DNA from: Halioglobus japonicus
GTDB taxonomy: Bacteria; Pseudomonadota; Gammaproteobacteria; Pseudomonadales; Halieaceae
Length of the DNA: 64,000 bases
Reading direction: 5' to 3'
Assembly: GCF_001983995.1 (NCBI RefSeq)
Contig: NZ_CP019450.1
Coordinates: 1,612,001-1,676,000 of the forward strand
Part shown: positions 37,401-47,375 of the stretch, one piece after another
How positions within the stretch are numbered: position 1 is the stretch's first letter
How the letters are laid out: the number at the start of each line of letters is the position of its first letter
The notes under the pieces: generated by a model
Databases searched by the model: none
What the model was told of the DNA's origin: nothing
The model's input: only the letters and a program-made list of their open reading frames with translations
Position numbers and translations under genes: made by a program

Positions 37401-39713
37401 ATGGCGCGCAAGACCAACCCTCGCCACCCGAAGTCCGTCCCCTTTACTCGTCACCGCTTGTCGCAAAGTGTGGGCCAGATCGCCCGGGCCGGTTTGATCG
37501 CCGCAGTTGCAGGTGCACCTGTTGCTCAGGCACAGGAATCGATGCAGCTGGAGGAGGTGGTGGTCACCGCTACCAAGCGCTCGGCGAGTATGCAGGACGT
37601 GCCGATTAGCATCACCGCTCTGGGTCAAAGTGATCTCGATGACCTGAATATCACCAATTTCCAGGATTACGTGATGCAGTTGCCGTCGGTATCGTTCGCT
37701 CAGCGACGCCCGGGCCAGGCTAATCTATTCATGCGCGGCATCTCAGATGGCGGCAACGGTAACCAGTCACTGCAGGGACCCTCTGTTGCGATATACCTGA
37801 ATGAGCAGCCGGTTACTGCCATTGGTTTCAACCTGGATGTGCATGTCTACGACGTCGAGCGCATCGAAGTGCTCATGGGGCCCCAGGGGACGCTGTACGG
37901 CGCAGCTTCCCAGGCGGGTAACCTGCGCATCATTACCAACAAACCTGACCCAGAGGCGTTTGACGCGGGCTTTGACCTCACCGCGGAAACGATTTCTGAG
38001 GGTGACAATGGCTATATGGCTGAGGGCTTTCTCAATATGCCTCTCGGTGATGCTGCCGCGTTGCGCCTGACGGCGTGGTGGGACGATGACGGCGGCTACA
38101 TCGACGCCGTTCCCGATACGATTACCTATCCACTTAGCGGAATTACCCGGAGCAACGAGGGTTATGTTGAAGACGATTTCAACACCTCGGAAAAGCGGGG
38201 CCTGCGCGCGGCACTGCTCGTTGACCTAAATGATAGCTGGACGGCTACTGCCAGCGCCATGTATCAGGAGTTGGAGGCTGAGGGTGTCTGGGACCACGAC
38301 CCAGAAGAATTTGATGATTTTGAGGTCGACCGCTTCTTCGATGATCGCCAGGAAGACGAGTGGGCGCAATTTGCATTGACCGTTGAGGGCGATCTGGGTT
38401 TTGCCGATCTGACCTATGCGGGTTCGTATCTGGATCGCGACTTTGATACTTACAACGACTATTCGCACTATTCCATTGATGGTGCTGTAGAGGCATATTA
38501 CACCTGTTACGTTTCTTACTTTGGCCCTTGTGTGGACCCGAGTATTCAGTATTCTAACCACTCTGAGCTGACCTTCCAGACGCACGAGCTGCGCTTGGCC
38601 TCGCAGGGTGATCGGGTCGATTGGATTGTCGGTACGTTCTACTCCGAGCAGGAGACTGCCTTTGATAGTCGCTGGTCTGTGCCTACGATCAACCCCGGCG
38701 CAGCGGTAGAGGATGATCTCTACTTCCAGACCGACCAGGTGCGGGAGGACTCGGAAGTTTCGGTCTTCGGTGAACTCACATATCGATTTACAGAGGACTT
38801 CTCTGCCACAGTTGGCTATCGCTACTTTGATGGCGAAACCACGTTGGAGGGCTTTGTAGGAACCGTGTGGTGGCCTAATTGCTGCTATACGTTCTCTGAT
38901 ACACGCCCACCGGATAACGTCGACAGCAAAGCTTCCTACGATGACGGTACTGCTAAGCTGAGCTTGAGTTACGATGTCTCTGAAGATGTCATGGTGTACG
39001 CCACCTATGCAGAAGGCTATCGCGCGGGTGGTGCAAACCGTTCGCCGGGTGTCGGTGAAACATACGACCCCGACTTCCTGGATAGTTATGAATTGGGCTT
39101 TAAGAGCACCTTGCTGGATGGCCGCTGGCGTTTGAATGGCGCCGCCTACTTTATGGAGTGGGACGATATCCAGTTGGGCTTCTTCAACCCGGACATCTCG
39201 CTGCTGGGCCTGGTGGATAATGTTGGTACGGCAGAGAGCCTTGGCTTTGAGTTCGATACTACGTTCCTCGCCACCGAAAATCTTGAGTTGTCTCTGGCCT
39301 ACGCCTACAATCAGGCGGAGCTGACGGAAGATTATTTTGCCAACGATAGCTCAACAACGCCGGACGCCGAAGACGGGCAGGATTTGCCGTTTACGCCTGA
39401 CAATAAGTACACCGCGACCGCGCGTTACAGCTTCGATATGTTCAGCATGCCTTCCTCGGTGCAGCTGAACTACGCGTATACCGATGAGATGTACAACGAT
39501 TTGTTCCTCGCTAATCGCGAGAAGATGGATGACTATGGCCTGTTGAATGCAAGCCTGCGCGTGGAAGGTGATGGCTGGCACGCTACGCTCTTCGGTGAAA
39601 ACCTCACTGATGAAGTGGCGGAGCTGTATATCAACAGCGTCGATATCCAGCGCCTGGTTACCGTCAACAAGCCGCGTACCATTGGCGTTAGCTTCGGTAT
39701 GCGCTTCGACTAA
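37401..39713 (+). CDS. TonB-dependent outer-membrane receptor (second)
   Basis: A 770-residue outer-membrane importer with a signal peptide (GLIAAVAGAPVAQAQ), plug start LEEVVVTATKRSASMQD, PQGTLYGAASQAGNLRII and a long barrel ending GVSFGMRFD. It is similar in plan to the receptor at 23443 but clearly different in sequence. It is 150 nt after galK, with its own leader. It is ended by a strong terminator. Likely imports a related galactoside; specificity is unknown. Confidence 0.92.
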   Translation: MARKTNPRHPKSVPFTRHRLSQSVGQIARAGLIAAVAGAPVAQAQESMQLEEVVVTATKRSASMQDVPISITALGQSDLDDLNITNFQDYVMQLPSVSFAQRRPGQANLFMRGISDGGNGNQSLQGPSVAIYLNEQPVTAIGFNLDVHVYDVERIEVLMGPQGTLYGAASQAGNLRIITNKPDPEAFDAGFDLTAETISEGDNGYMAEGFLNMPLGDAAALRLTAWWDDDGGYIDAVPDTITYPLSGITRSNEGYVEDDFNTSEKRGLRAALLVDLNDSWTATASAMYQELEAEGVWDHDPEEFDDFEVDRFFDDRQEDEWAQFALTVEGDLGFADLTYAGSYLDRDFDTYNDYSHYSIDGAVEAYYTCYVSYFGPCVDPSIQYSNHSELTFQTHELRLASQGDRVDWIVGTFYSEQETAFDSRWSVPTINPGAAVEDDLYFQTDQVREDSEVSVFGELTYRFTEDFSATVGYRYFDGETTLEGFVGTVWWPNCCYTFSDTRPPDNVDSKASYDDGTAKLSLSYDVSEDVMVYATYAEGYRAGGANRSPGVGETYDPDFLDSYELGFKSTLLDGRWRLNGAAYFMEWDDIQLGFFNPDISLLGLVDNVGTAESLGFEFDTTFLATENLELSLAYAYNQAELTEDYFANDSSTTPDAEDGQDLPFTPDNKYTATARYSFDMFSMPSSVQLNYAYTDEMYNDLFLANREKMDDYGLLNASLRVEGDGWHATLFGENLTDEVAELYINSVDIQRLVTVNKPRTIGVSFGMRFD

Positions 39714-39735
39714 CAGGCCAGGCCTGACCGAGAAG

Positions 39736-39766
39736 CCGCCGGTAGCATCACCGGCGGTTTTTTTTT
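39736..39766 (+). terminator. Strong Rho-independent terminator
   Basis: CCGCCGGT pairs perfectly with ACCGGCGG around AGCATC, followed by nine T residues. It closes the galT-galK-receptor transcript. Confidence 0.92.
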
Positions 39767-39816
39767 CTGCGCTGCCCCCATAGACTGGCGTCTTACCTGA
39801 GTTCGCGAGTATCCGA

Positions 39817-41427
39817 GTGAAGATCGAAACTGATAAACAAAGCCTGCCAGAGCCATTGCGAGCCGCAACAGCGCATATCGTGGCGGGCGAACTGGCCAAA
39901 GCCGAGGCGATTCTGCGCCCTTATGTGCACGATAATCCGGTGGATGTGAACGGCATTCGCATGCTGGGTGAAGTGGGGCTGTCGCTCGGTGCACTGCGCG
40001 ATGCAGAGCGGCTGCTTGCCCGCGCCGTAGAGCTGGCGCCAGATTACGACGCGGCTCGATTTGCCTGGGCGAATGCGTTGTACAAACGTCATCGCTATGC
40101 CGACGCGCTTGTGCAGCTGGATCAGCTGCTGGCCAAAGAGCCAGATCATGCTGCCTGGATTACGCTCAAGGCAGCGAATCTGGTGGAAATTAATGAGCAC
40201 GACCAGGCGATTCCGCTATTTGAAAAAATCATTGAGCTTCATCCGGATCACCGCCAGGCTCACTTGAGCTATGGGCATGCCCTGCGCGCGGTTGGCCGGG
40301 TTGATGAGTGCATCGTGGCCTATGAGCGTTGTATCGAGCTCGATGGCGGTGTGGGCGAGGCCTACTGGAGCCTGGCCAATCTCAAAACCTACCGTTTCAC
40401 CGATGCGCAAATTGAACACATTGAATCACTGTTGCAGAACAAGCAGTGTCCTTTCCGCGACTACTACCACCTGTTGTTCTCTCTGGGCAAAGCCCGCGAG
40501 GACCGCAAGGACTACCGTGCGGCCATGGCCGCCTATGTAAAAGGCAACCAGGTGCGTGGTCGCAATGTGCCCTGGGATGGTCGTGCGTTTCACGATGAAT
40601 GTCTGCGGCTGCGTGAGTTTTTTACGCCTGAGCGTTTCGCTGCGCACCAGGGGCAGGGCTGTGAGGCGCCTGATCCCATTTTTGTGGTGGGATTACCCCG
40701 GGCCGGCTCGACCCTGATCGAGCAGATCTTGGCCAGCCACTCACAGGTGGAAGGTACGGCGGAACTGGCAGATATGATGGCCCTGGCGCGCAAAATCGCA
40801 GCCAAGCAGCGGCGCGACGATCCTTCCCGTTATCCGGAGGCGCTTGCGGAATCGAGTGCTGATCAGCTGGCGCAGATGGGGCAGGGCTACATCGATAATA
40901 CCGCCGTGCAGCGCGTCACCGATGCGCCTTACTTTATCGACAAGATGCCAAACAATTTTGTCCACGTGGGTCTGATTCAGCTGGTGCTGCCAAACGCGCG
41001 CATCATTGATGCTCGTCGCCATCCTATGGATTGCTGTTTCAGCGGCTTTAAACAGCTGTTCGCCTCCGGTCAGGGGTTTACCTACGGACAGCAACGCATC
41101 GGCCAGTACTATCGCGAGTATGTTGAACTGATGGATCACTGGGATGCGGTGCTCCCCGGGCGGGTGCTGCGCGTCCAGTATGAGGAGATGGTCGCGGATA
41201 CCGAAAACCAGGTGCGTCGCTTACTCGATTATTGCGGCCTGCCTTTTGAAGAGGCCTGCCTGAATTTCCATGACAACACCCGCACCGTGCGCACCGCAAG
41301 TTCCGAGCAGGTGCGACAGCCAATCAATCGCAGCGGCATGGATCGCTGGAGGCCTTTTGAGGAATGGCTGGATCCACTGAAGGAGGCGCTTGGGCCTGTG
41401 CTGGAACGTTATCCCTTGGAGAGCTGA
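39817..41427 (+). CDS. TPR-repeat sulfotransferase (second)
   Basis: A 536-residue protein from GTG 39817 with N-terminal TPR helices (about residues 10-250) and a sulfotransferase domain whose PAPS loop PIFVVGLPRAGSTLIEQ is at about 287-303, followed by a DARRHPMDCCFSGF segment. The motif SHSxVEGTAEL is shared with the copy at 32937, so the two are paralogues, this one having a shorter solenoid. It overlaps the convergent LysR gene by 19 bp at the 3' end. Substrate unknown. Confidence 0.85.
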   Translation: MKIETDKQSLPEPLRAATAHIVAGELAKAEAILRPYVHDNPVDVNGIRMLGEVGLSLGALRDAERLLARAVELAPDYDAARFAWANALYKRHRYADALVQLDQLLAKEPDHAAWITLKAANLVEINEHDQAIPLFEKIIELHPDHRQAHLSYGHALRAVGRVDECIVAYERCIELDGGVGEAYWSLANLKTYRFTDAQIEHIESLLQNKQCPFRDYYHLLFSLGKAREDRKDYRAAMAAYVKGNQVRGRNVPWDGRAFHDECLRLREFFTPERFAAHQGQGCEAPDPIFVVGLPRAGSTLIEQILASHSQVEGTAELADMMALARKIAAKQRRDDPSRYPEALAESSADQLAQMGQGYIDNTAVQRVTDAPYFIDKMPNNFVHVGLIQLVLPNARIIDARRHPMDCCFSGFKQLFASGQGFTYGQQRIGQYYREYVELMDHWDAVLPGRVLRVQYEEMVADTENQVRRLLDYCGLPFEEACLNFHDNTRTVRTASSEQVRQPINRSGMDRWRPFEEWLDPLKEALGPVLERYPLES

Positions 41428-42344
41428 GGCAGGTTGGGGTCGCTCTCCACTTCGCTGATCAGCCACTGACGCAGCGCCTCCAGTTTGGCGGTGTCGCGCT
41501 TTTCGGTGCGGCAGGCGAGATACCAGCGATTGGTATTGGGCATGCGCAGTTCGGGAAATAGCTCCACTAGGTCGCCGGTTTCCAGCTCGCCTTCCAGGTA
41601 GGGTTGTTGTCCCAGAGCAATGCCAATCCCCTGAACGGCGCTCGATAAGGCCACATCGTAGCTCTCCAGTTGCAGGCCCGAATCGGGTGCCACACCCGTT
41701 ACCTCGTTGCCCTCCAGCCACACGTGCCAGTCACCCGCCGAGGGGTACACCTGCAGAATCGGATGGTTCGCCAGTTCCTGAGGAGTGTTGATCGGGCCGT
41801 GTTTTTCCAGATAGCCGGGGCTGCATACGGGGAATAGTTCGCAGTCGAACAGGTAGTCGTAGTGCAGGTTGCTGTCGGAGGGGTGGCCCACCATGATCGC
41901 GGCATCAATATCCTCCTGGGCGAAGTTAACATCGGCCTGTGAGGTATGGAGCCTGACCTGAATGTTCGGGTTCGCTTCCTGAAAGCGCGGCAGGCGCGGT
42001 AACAGCCAGCGCATGGTAAACGTGGAATACACATGCAGTGTTAGCACTGACACTGAGGTTTCTTCCAGCAGCATCTGGGTGCCTTCCCAGATGCTGTCGA
42101 AGGCATTGCGCAGAATAGGATAGAGCAGCTTGCCTTTGCGGGTGAGTTCCACCGCCCGGGTGCGCCGGGTAAACAGTGACGTCGACAGGTATTCTTCCAG
42201 GGCTTTGATCTGGTGGCTGACCGCAGATTGGGATACCGCCAATTCCTCTGCGGCCTCCTTGAAACTCTGGTGTCGGGCGGCGGCTTCGAACGCGCGCAGC
42301 GCATTCAGGGGCGGTAATTTGCGTCGCTGCTGGAATCCTGACAT
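41409..42344 (-). CDS. LysR-family regulator (GcvA/AmpR-like)
   Basis: A 311-residue regulator with an N-terminal helix-turn-helix (LPPLNALRAFEAAARHQSF, AVSQSAVSHQIKALEE) and a C-terminal inducer-binding domain. LPPLNALRAFEAAAR is characteristic of the GcvA/AmpR branch. It is divergent from the SDR-oxidoreductase-esterase-BCCT operon and probably controls it. A near-palindrome in the gap supports that. The 3' end overlaps the convergent sulfotransferase. Confidence 0.88.
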   Translation of the reverse strand: MSGFQQRRKLPPLNALRAFEAAARHQSFKEAAEELAVSQSAVSHQIKALEEYLSTSLFTRRTRAVELTRKGKLLYPILRNAFDSIWEGTQMLLEETSVSVLTLHVYSTFTMRWLLPRLPRFQEANPNIQVRLHTSQADVNFAQEDIDAAIMVGHPSDSNLHYDYLFDCELFPVCSPGYLEKHGPINTPQELANHPILQVYPSAGDWHVWLEGNEVTGVAPDSGLQLESYDVALSSAVQGIGIALGQQPYLEGELETGDLVELFPELRMPNTNRWYLACRTEKRDTAKLEALRQWLISEVESDPNLPQLSKG

Positions 42345-42428
42345 AACACTCTCAAATTAGATTTTTTCGGGTGTAGTTCGTTGCCGACAGCATACACGAA
42401 AGCTTTATGATGAAAAATGATGAGTATA

Positions 42429-42447
42429 ATTCATGTATGCATGGAAT
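42429..42447. promoter_or_regulatory. Candidate LysR operator
   Basis: ATTCATG TATG CATGGAAT forms an interrupted inverted repeat, the general form of LysR boxes. It lies about 85 nt upstream of the LysR start and about 85 nt upstream of the SDR ATG. Confidence 0.35.
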
Positions 42448-42530
42448 ATATTCATTTGCCCGACGGCGGGTCGGCTGCGAGCATGAGCGCACTATCGGAG
42501 CCGAGTTTCGGCCACAGGAAGAAAATAAGA

Positions 42531-43307
42531 ATGAGTGAAAAGCGAGTAGCCCTGGTGACAGCCGGTGCGTCCGGTATCGGGCGTGCAATCGCCGAGTGTC
42601 TGTTGGCTGATGGCGCCAGTGTTCATATTTGCGATCTTGATGAGGCTGCGCTTGCCGCTTGCCGTGAAGAGCTGGCCGATGTGACCACCAGCTGTTGTGA
42701 TGTGGCGGATGCGAGCCAGGTAGAGGGTTTGTTTGCGGACATCAGGCAGCACTACGACCGTCTGGACATACTGGTGAACAACGTGGGTATTGCTGGCCCT
42801 ACCGCGGCCGTGGAGGATATCGCTCCGGGGGATTGGGATCGCACCATCGCCGTGGATCTTAACAGCGCCTTTTACGTGACTCGTCTTGCGGCGCCGTTGC
42901 TGAAACAAAGTCGCGGCAGTATTGTGAACATGGCCTCGAATGCGGCCTTGTTTGGCTTCCCGCTGCGCTCGGCGTACACCGCCGCAAAATGGGGCCTGAT
43001 CGGCCTGACGAAAACCTGGGCTATGGAACTTGGCCCGGACGGCGTTAACGTCAATGCCCTGTGCCCTGGCAGCGTTAGTGGCCCGCGCATTGAAAATGTC
43101 ATCAACAAAGACGCCGCCGAGCGCGGTGTCAGCCCCGACGAGATACGGCACGTTTATCAGCGCCAGAGTTCAATGCGCCTGTTTGTGGAGGCCAGCGATA
43201 TTGCCGAAACCGTGCGCTTTCTCTGCTCACCGGCCGGCCACTCCATTTCCGGCCAGGCTATGGGCATTGATGGCCACACTGAAGGTCTTTCCAACTGGTT
43301 GGACTAA
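42531..43307 (+). CDS. SDR-family oxidoreductase
   Basis: A 258-residue NAD(P)-dependent dehydrogenase from ATG 42531, with ACAGGAAG upstream; the open frame further 5' is not used. Cofactor loop TAGASGIGRAI, NNVG, catalytic Ser in VNMASNA and YxxxK in AYTAAKWGL; the C terminus has SGQAMGIDGHTEGLSNWLD. First gene of a four-gene run (SDR, quinone oxidoreductase, esterase, BCCT). Substrate unknown; context suggests catabolism of a small alcohol or keto compound. Confidence 0.85.
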   Translation: MSEKRVALVTAGASGIGRAIAECLLADGASVHICDLDEAALAACREELADVTTSCCDVADASQVEGLFADIRQHYDRLDILVNNVGIAGPTAAVEDIAPGDWDRTIAVDLNSAFYVTRLAAPLLKQSRGSIVNMASNAALFGFPLRSAYTAAKWGLIGLTKTWAMELGPDGVNVNALCPGSVSGPRIENVINKDAAERGVSPDEIRHVYQRQSSMRLFVEASDIAETVRFLCSPAGHSISGQAMGIDGHTEGLSNWLD

Positions 43308-43333
43308 ACCGATTTCTGTAAGGAGTTACCACT

Positions 43334-44323
43334 ATGAAAGCAGCCTGGTTTGAAAGCTTTGGCTCGGCGCAAGATGCATTGATCTTGGGCGACCAACCCA
43401 CCCCGCAACCCGCCCCCGGCGAGGTTTTGGTGCGTTTGCACACCACGGGGGTCAACCCATCTGACGTCAAGAAGCGCGCTGGCGCGTTTCCCAATCTGCT
43501 CGATGGTGGGCTGGTGATTCCCCATAGCGATGGTGCAGGTGTGATCGAAGCCGTGGGCGAAGGCGTAGACGCAAGCCGGATCGGTGAACGCGTATTCGTC
43601 TACCAGGCGCAGTACGGGCGACGTCTGGGCACAGCTGCAGAATATGTTGCACTGGATGCTGCCCTGGCACCGAAGCTTCCCGACGAGGCGTCGTTTGAGG
43701 TGGGAGCGTGTATCGGTATTCCGATGATGACCGCGCACCGTTGTGTGTTTGCCGACGGTGACGTGAATGGGCAGACCATTCTCGTGACCGGCGGCGCCGG
43801 CCGTGTTGGCTATTACGCCATTCAATGGGCTGCCCAGGCGGGTGCCCGGGTAATCGCCACAGCCAGTAACGATGCCGATGCGGCCCTGTGTCGTGACATG
43901 GGTGCCAGCGAGGTGGTCAACCACCGCGAAGAAAACTGGGGCGAGCAGGTGGTCGCTGCCAATGGCGGCGAGAAGGTCGACCGCGTGGTTGAAGTCGAGT
44001 TCGGGGTTAACCTGCCCGAAGTGCTTAAATGTGTGCGCATTGGAGCAACTATTGCGACTTATTCATCCACCGTGGTGCCCGAACCCAGCCTGCCGTTCCG
44101 CGACATGATGTTTATGGACCTGACGCTGCGCATGGTGATTGTGTACGCCATGCCCGAGCAGGCCAAAGAGGATGCCATTCGCGATACCTCTGAGGCCCTG
44201 GCCGCCGGTCGTCTCCAGCACCGCATCGCGCACAGTGTGCCGTTCGCTGAGATGGCGCGCTCCCACGAGTTGATCGAGCAGGGAGGCTTCGGCGGTTGTG
44301 TCGTGGTACGCATCAACGACTGA
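43334..44323 (+). CDS. Zinc-independent alcohol dehydrogenase/quinone oxidoreductase (MDR)
   Basis: A 329-residue medium-chain dehydrogenase of the NADPH:quinone reductase branch. The N-terminal GroES-like domain (VLVRLHTTGVNPSDVKKRAG) lacks the zinc-ligand pattern. The Rossmann segment VTGGAGRVGYYAIQWAAQAG binds NADPH. ATG 43334 has AAGGAG upstream. 26 nt after the SDR, and its stop overlaps the esterase start by one base (TGATG), so it is co-translated. Reaction unknown. Confidence 0.88.
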   Translation: MKAAWFESFGSAQDALILGDQPTPQPAPGEVLVRLHTTGVNPSDVKKRAGAFPNLLDGGLVIPHSDGAGVIEAVGEGVDASRIGERVFVYQAQYGRRLGTAAEYVALDAALAPKLPDEASFEVGACIGIPMMTAHRCVFADGDVNGQTILVTGGAGRVGYYAIQWAAQAGARVIATASNDADAALCRDMGASEVVNHREENWGEQVVAANGGEKVDRVVEVEFGVNLPEVLKCVRIGATIATYSSTVVPEPSLPFRDMMFMDLTLRMVIVYAMPEQAKEDAIRDTSEALAAGRLQHRIAHSVPFAEMARSHELIEQGGFGGCVVVRIND

Positions 44324-45861
44324 TGCGTAAATGTCTGTCATTGCTGGCGTTGTTAGGTGGACTGGCATCGCCAGTAGTGGCTGCACCTGTACCGGAACTG
44401 GTGCTGGGCGAAGCCCGGTTTCAGGGCGTTAGTGCGCAACAGGGTGCGGTAGATGCGTTTCTCGGGCTGCCTTTCGCCCAGCCACCGGTAGGTGAACTGC
44501 GCTGGCAATCTCCCCGTCCTCCTGAATACCCCGTCGGCAAGCTAGCGGCGGATGCCTTTGCACCTGCTTGTTTTCAGGGCGATCACATTACCAATTGGTA
44601 TCGCGGTGTGGTTGAGGGTTTTGGTGGCAACCCCGACGAGGTAATGGCACCGGCGGTAAGTGAGGATTGCCTCTACCTGAACGTATGGCGGCCCGCCGAG
44701 CGCGGCGACGAGACGCTGCCGGTCATTGTGTATGTGCACGGCGGCAGCAACGCCGGCGGCTGGTCTTACGAGCCCAACTATTTCGGCCATGAGTTGGCGT
44801 CCCGCGGTGCTGTTGTCATTACGGTTGCCTACCGTTTGGGGCCCTTTGGTTTCTTTGCCCACCCGGAGCTGGCGAATAGCAACTTCGGCCTGCAGGATAT
44901 TGTGGCAGCCCTACGCTGGGTGCGCACCTGGGCACCCGAGCTTGGCGCTGACAGTAAGCGGGTCACGGTAATGGGTGAATCGGCAGGTGCGTCGAATATC
45001 TCTATGTTGCTGGTGATGCCTGAGGCGAACTTGTTGTTTCAGCGGCTGATACACCAGAGCGCTGGTTGGGCCATCCGCGAACTGCCCAGTCTGGAGACCG
45101 GTCAGCAGCAGGGGCTTGCATTACAGCAGGCGGCCAATGTCGAGGATCTGGCGGGGCTGCGTGCGCTGCCGGCGTCGCAGCTGGACACGCTGGCGAAAGC
45201 GGTTTACGCCGACAGCGGTTTCGATCCTGTGGCCGGTGATACGGTCGTGCCACTGCCGTTATCCGATCAACTGGCTGCGGACAAGTTACCGGCCATTGAC
45301 CTGCTCATTGGCAGCAACGCGGATGAATGGAAAATCTATCTGTCAGCGGACGAGACGCTCGATACCTGGCTGCAGCAAAACCTGCCCGAGCCATTGCACG
45401 ATCGCGCTCGCGCTGCCGTCGAGGGGTTAGATGAGGCGCAGGCTCTCGACCGGCTGATTACCGCCGGTGTTTATGTGTGTCCTTCTATGGACCTCGCAGA
45501 GGGATTGGCAGAGGTCGGTGCCAATACCTGGGTTTACTATTTCTCGCGGGTACGGCCGGGGCACAAGGCCGAGGGTATGGGCGCTTATCACGGCGCCGAG
45601 TTGCCCTATGTATTTAATACGCATGACAGCTGGCTGCCGACGGCGGCGGAAGATCGCGCGCTAACGAGCGCCATGATGGACTACTGGATGAACTTCGCTC
45701 GCAGCGGGAATCCCAACGGCGATGACAAGCCCTCATGGCCTGCGTTCAAGCCCATTGCAGGGCAGGTCATGCAGCTTGATACCCAAATCTCGGCAATAGC
45801 CCACCCCAGTGCGTCACTTTGCGGCATACTGAAAGAAAAAGACGCCGCGGAGGGCGCATGA
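44323..45861 (+). CDS. Type-B carboxylesterase, secreted
   Basis: A 512-residue serine esterase (carboxylesterase/lipase type B). A signal peptide (SLLALLGGLASPVVAAP) is followed by LGLPFAQPPVGELRW. The nucleophile Ser220 is in MGESAGASN and the catalytic His423 in AYHGAELPYVF. An oxyanion YVHGGSNAGGW is visible. Start ATG 44323 overlaps the previous stop; the stop overlaps the BCCT start (ATGA). Acts in the periplasm on an unknown ester, whose product may be imported by the neighbouring transporter. Confidence 0.9.
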   Translation: MRKCLSLLALLGGLASPVVAAPVPELVLGEARFQGVSAQQGAVDAFLGLPFAQPPVGELRWQSPRPPEYPVGKLAADAFAPACFQGDHITNWYRGVVEGFGGNPDEVMAPAVSEDCLYLNVWRPAERGDETLPVIVYVHGGSNAGGWSYEPNYFGHELASRGAVVITVAYRLGPFGFFAHPELANSNFGLQDIVAALRWVRTWAPELGADSKRVTVMGESAGASNISMLLVMPEANLLFQRLIHQSAGWAIRELPSLETGQQQGLALQQAANVEDLAGLRALPASQLDTLAKAVYADSGFDPVAGDTVVPLPLSDQLAADKLPAIDLLIGSNADEWKIYLSADETLDTWLQQNLPEPLHDRARAAVEGLDEAQALDRLITAGVYVCPSMDLAEGLAEVGANTWVYYFSRVRPGHKAEGMGAYHGAELPYVFNTHDSWLPTAAEDRALTSAMMDYWMNFARSGNPNGDDKPSWPAFKPIAGQVMQLDTQISAIAHPSASLCGILKEKDAAEGA

Positions 45862-47375
45862 CAGACGCAAGCAAGGGAAGTATCGACCGCTGGGCCTTTG
45901 GGGCAACGCTGTTCACGATCGCCATACTGGTGGTGCCCATGTGGGTCGCGCCGCAACAGGCTGGCGTATTGATTCAGGCAGCGTATGACAGCCTTACCGA
46001 GAACCTGGGCTTTCTGTATCAGTGGTACGGGGTCGCGGTACTGGTATTTCTGCTTTATCTCGCCTTCGGGCGCTTTGGCAAAGTTCGCCTCGGCGAGGCG
46101 GATAGTCGGCCCGAGTTCAGTACCCTCAGCTGGGTGGCCATGCTCTTCAGTACTGGTATTGGCGCCGGTTTACTCTACTGGGCGGTCATTGAGTGGGGCT
46201 ATTATATTGATACGCCGCCCTTTGGTGTTGAGGCGCGCAGTGCTGAGGCCGTAGAGTGGGCGGCGAGTTATGGCTTGTTTCACTGGGGCTTCAGTGCCTG
46301 GGGTTTTTATTGCCTGCCGGCATTGGCCATTGCGTACCCTTTTTACGTGCGCAAAATTCCCTACCTGCGGTTGTCCACCGGTTGCCTGCATTTTCTGCCG
46401 GGGGGCGTGACCAGTAAACGCGGCCGCCTGCTCGACTTCTTCTTCATGATTAACCTGATTGGTGGCACGGGTACGTCGCTGGGTTTGTCCTCGCCGATGA
46501 TTGCCGCCAGTTTGGCTGAACTGCTGGGTGTCTCCCATGACTTCGTGCTTGAAGCGCTTGTTGTTGTGCTTTGTATTGGCGTGTTCGGTACCAGTGCTTA
46601 TCTGGGCCTCGAGCGCGGCATCAAGAAGCTGTCAGATTTCAATTTCTGGCTGGCGATGACACTGTTGTTTTTTGTACTGGCGGTGGGACCGACGCTGTTC
46701 ATTCTCAAGATGGGTACGAACGGTATCGGTCTGATGGTGCAGAACTTCGTGCGCATGGCGACCTGGACCGACCCGGTAGAAAACACCCGCTTTGTCGAAG
46801 ACTGGACCATATTCTACTGGGCATGGTGGATTGCCTACGCACCTTTCGTGGGTATCTTTGTGACGCGTATTTCCTACGGCCGCACAATTCGCGAAGTCAT
46901 TGGTGGCATGCTCGCGTTCGGTAGTGCAGGGGCCTGGCTGTTCTTTATCGTATTCGGCAACTACGCCATGCATCTGGACCTGAACAATCTGGTACCGGTC
47001 ACCACATTGATGAGTGAGGAAAGCGCTGCAGTGGCCATTGTTGCGGTATTCAGCAGTCTGCCGCTGGGCACTCTGGCCCTGGCCGTTTTTGTTGTCGTGG
47101 CGGTGGTGTTTCTGGCCACTACTTATGACTCGGCGTCCTATGCGTTGGCGTCCGTGTCCACCATGGAACTGCACGCGGGCGAAAACCCCGCGCGTGGCTT
47201 GCGGATGTTCTGGGCCTGCGCCCTGGGTGTACTCCCCATAACACTGATGTTTGTCGATGGCGGGCTCAAGGTGATTCTCTCCACCACCATTGTAGTGTCG
47301 GTGCCGTTACTGGCAGTGGGATACATGATGGCGCGCTCCCTGATGGTGCAACTGCATCAGGATCATCCCGCTTAG
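45858..47375 (+). CDS. BCCT-family transporter (betaine/carnitine/choline type)
   Basis: An inner-membrane symporter, 505 residues and about 12 helices, from ATG 45858 (ATGA overlap with the esterase). The BCCT signature is at WTIFYWAWWIAYAPFVG followed by ISYGRTIREVIGG, and TGIGAGLLYWAVIEW lies in the substrate region. The family moves betaine, choline, carnitine, ectoine or similar zwitterions. The facing aconitase-X genes could fit a proline-derived substrate. The end overlaps the convergent DUF126 gene by 4 bp. Confidence 0.9.
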   Translation: MTDASKGSIDRWAFGATLFTIAILVVPMWVAPQQAGVLIQAAYDSLTENLGFLYQWYGVAVLVFLLYLAFGRFGKVRLGEADSRPEFSTLSWVAMLFSTGIGAGLLYWAVIEWGYYIDTPPFGVEARSAEAVEWAASYGLFHWGFSAWGFYCLPALAIAYPFYVRKIPYLRLSTGCLHFLPGGVTSKRGRLLDFFFMINLIGGTGTSLGLSSPMIAASLAELLGVSHDFVLEALVVVLCIGVFGTSAYLGLERGIKKLSDFNFWLAMTLLFFVLAVGPTLFILKMGTNGIGLMVQNFVRMATWTDPVENTRFVEDWTIFYWAWWIAYAPFVGIFVTRISYGRTIREVIGGMLAFGSAGAWLFFIVFGNYAMHLDLNNLVPVTTLMSEESAAVAIVAVFSSLPLGTLALAVFVVVAVVFLATTYDSASYALASVSTMELHAGENPARGLRMFWACALGVLPITLMFVDGGLKVILSTTIVVSVPLLAVGYMMARSLMVQLHQDHPA

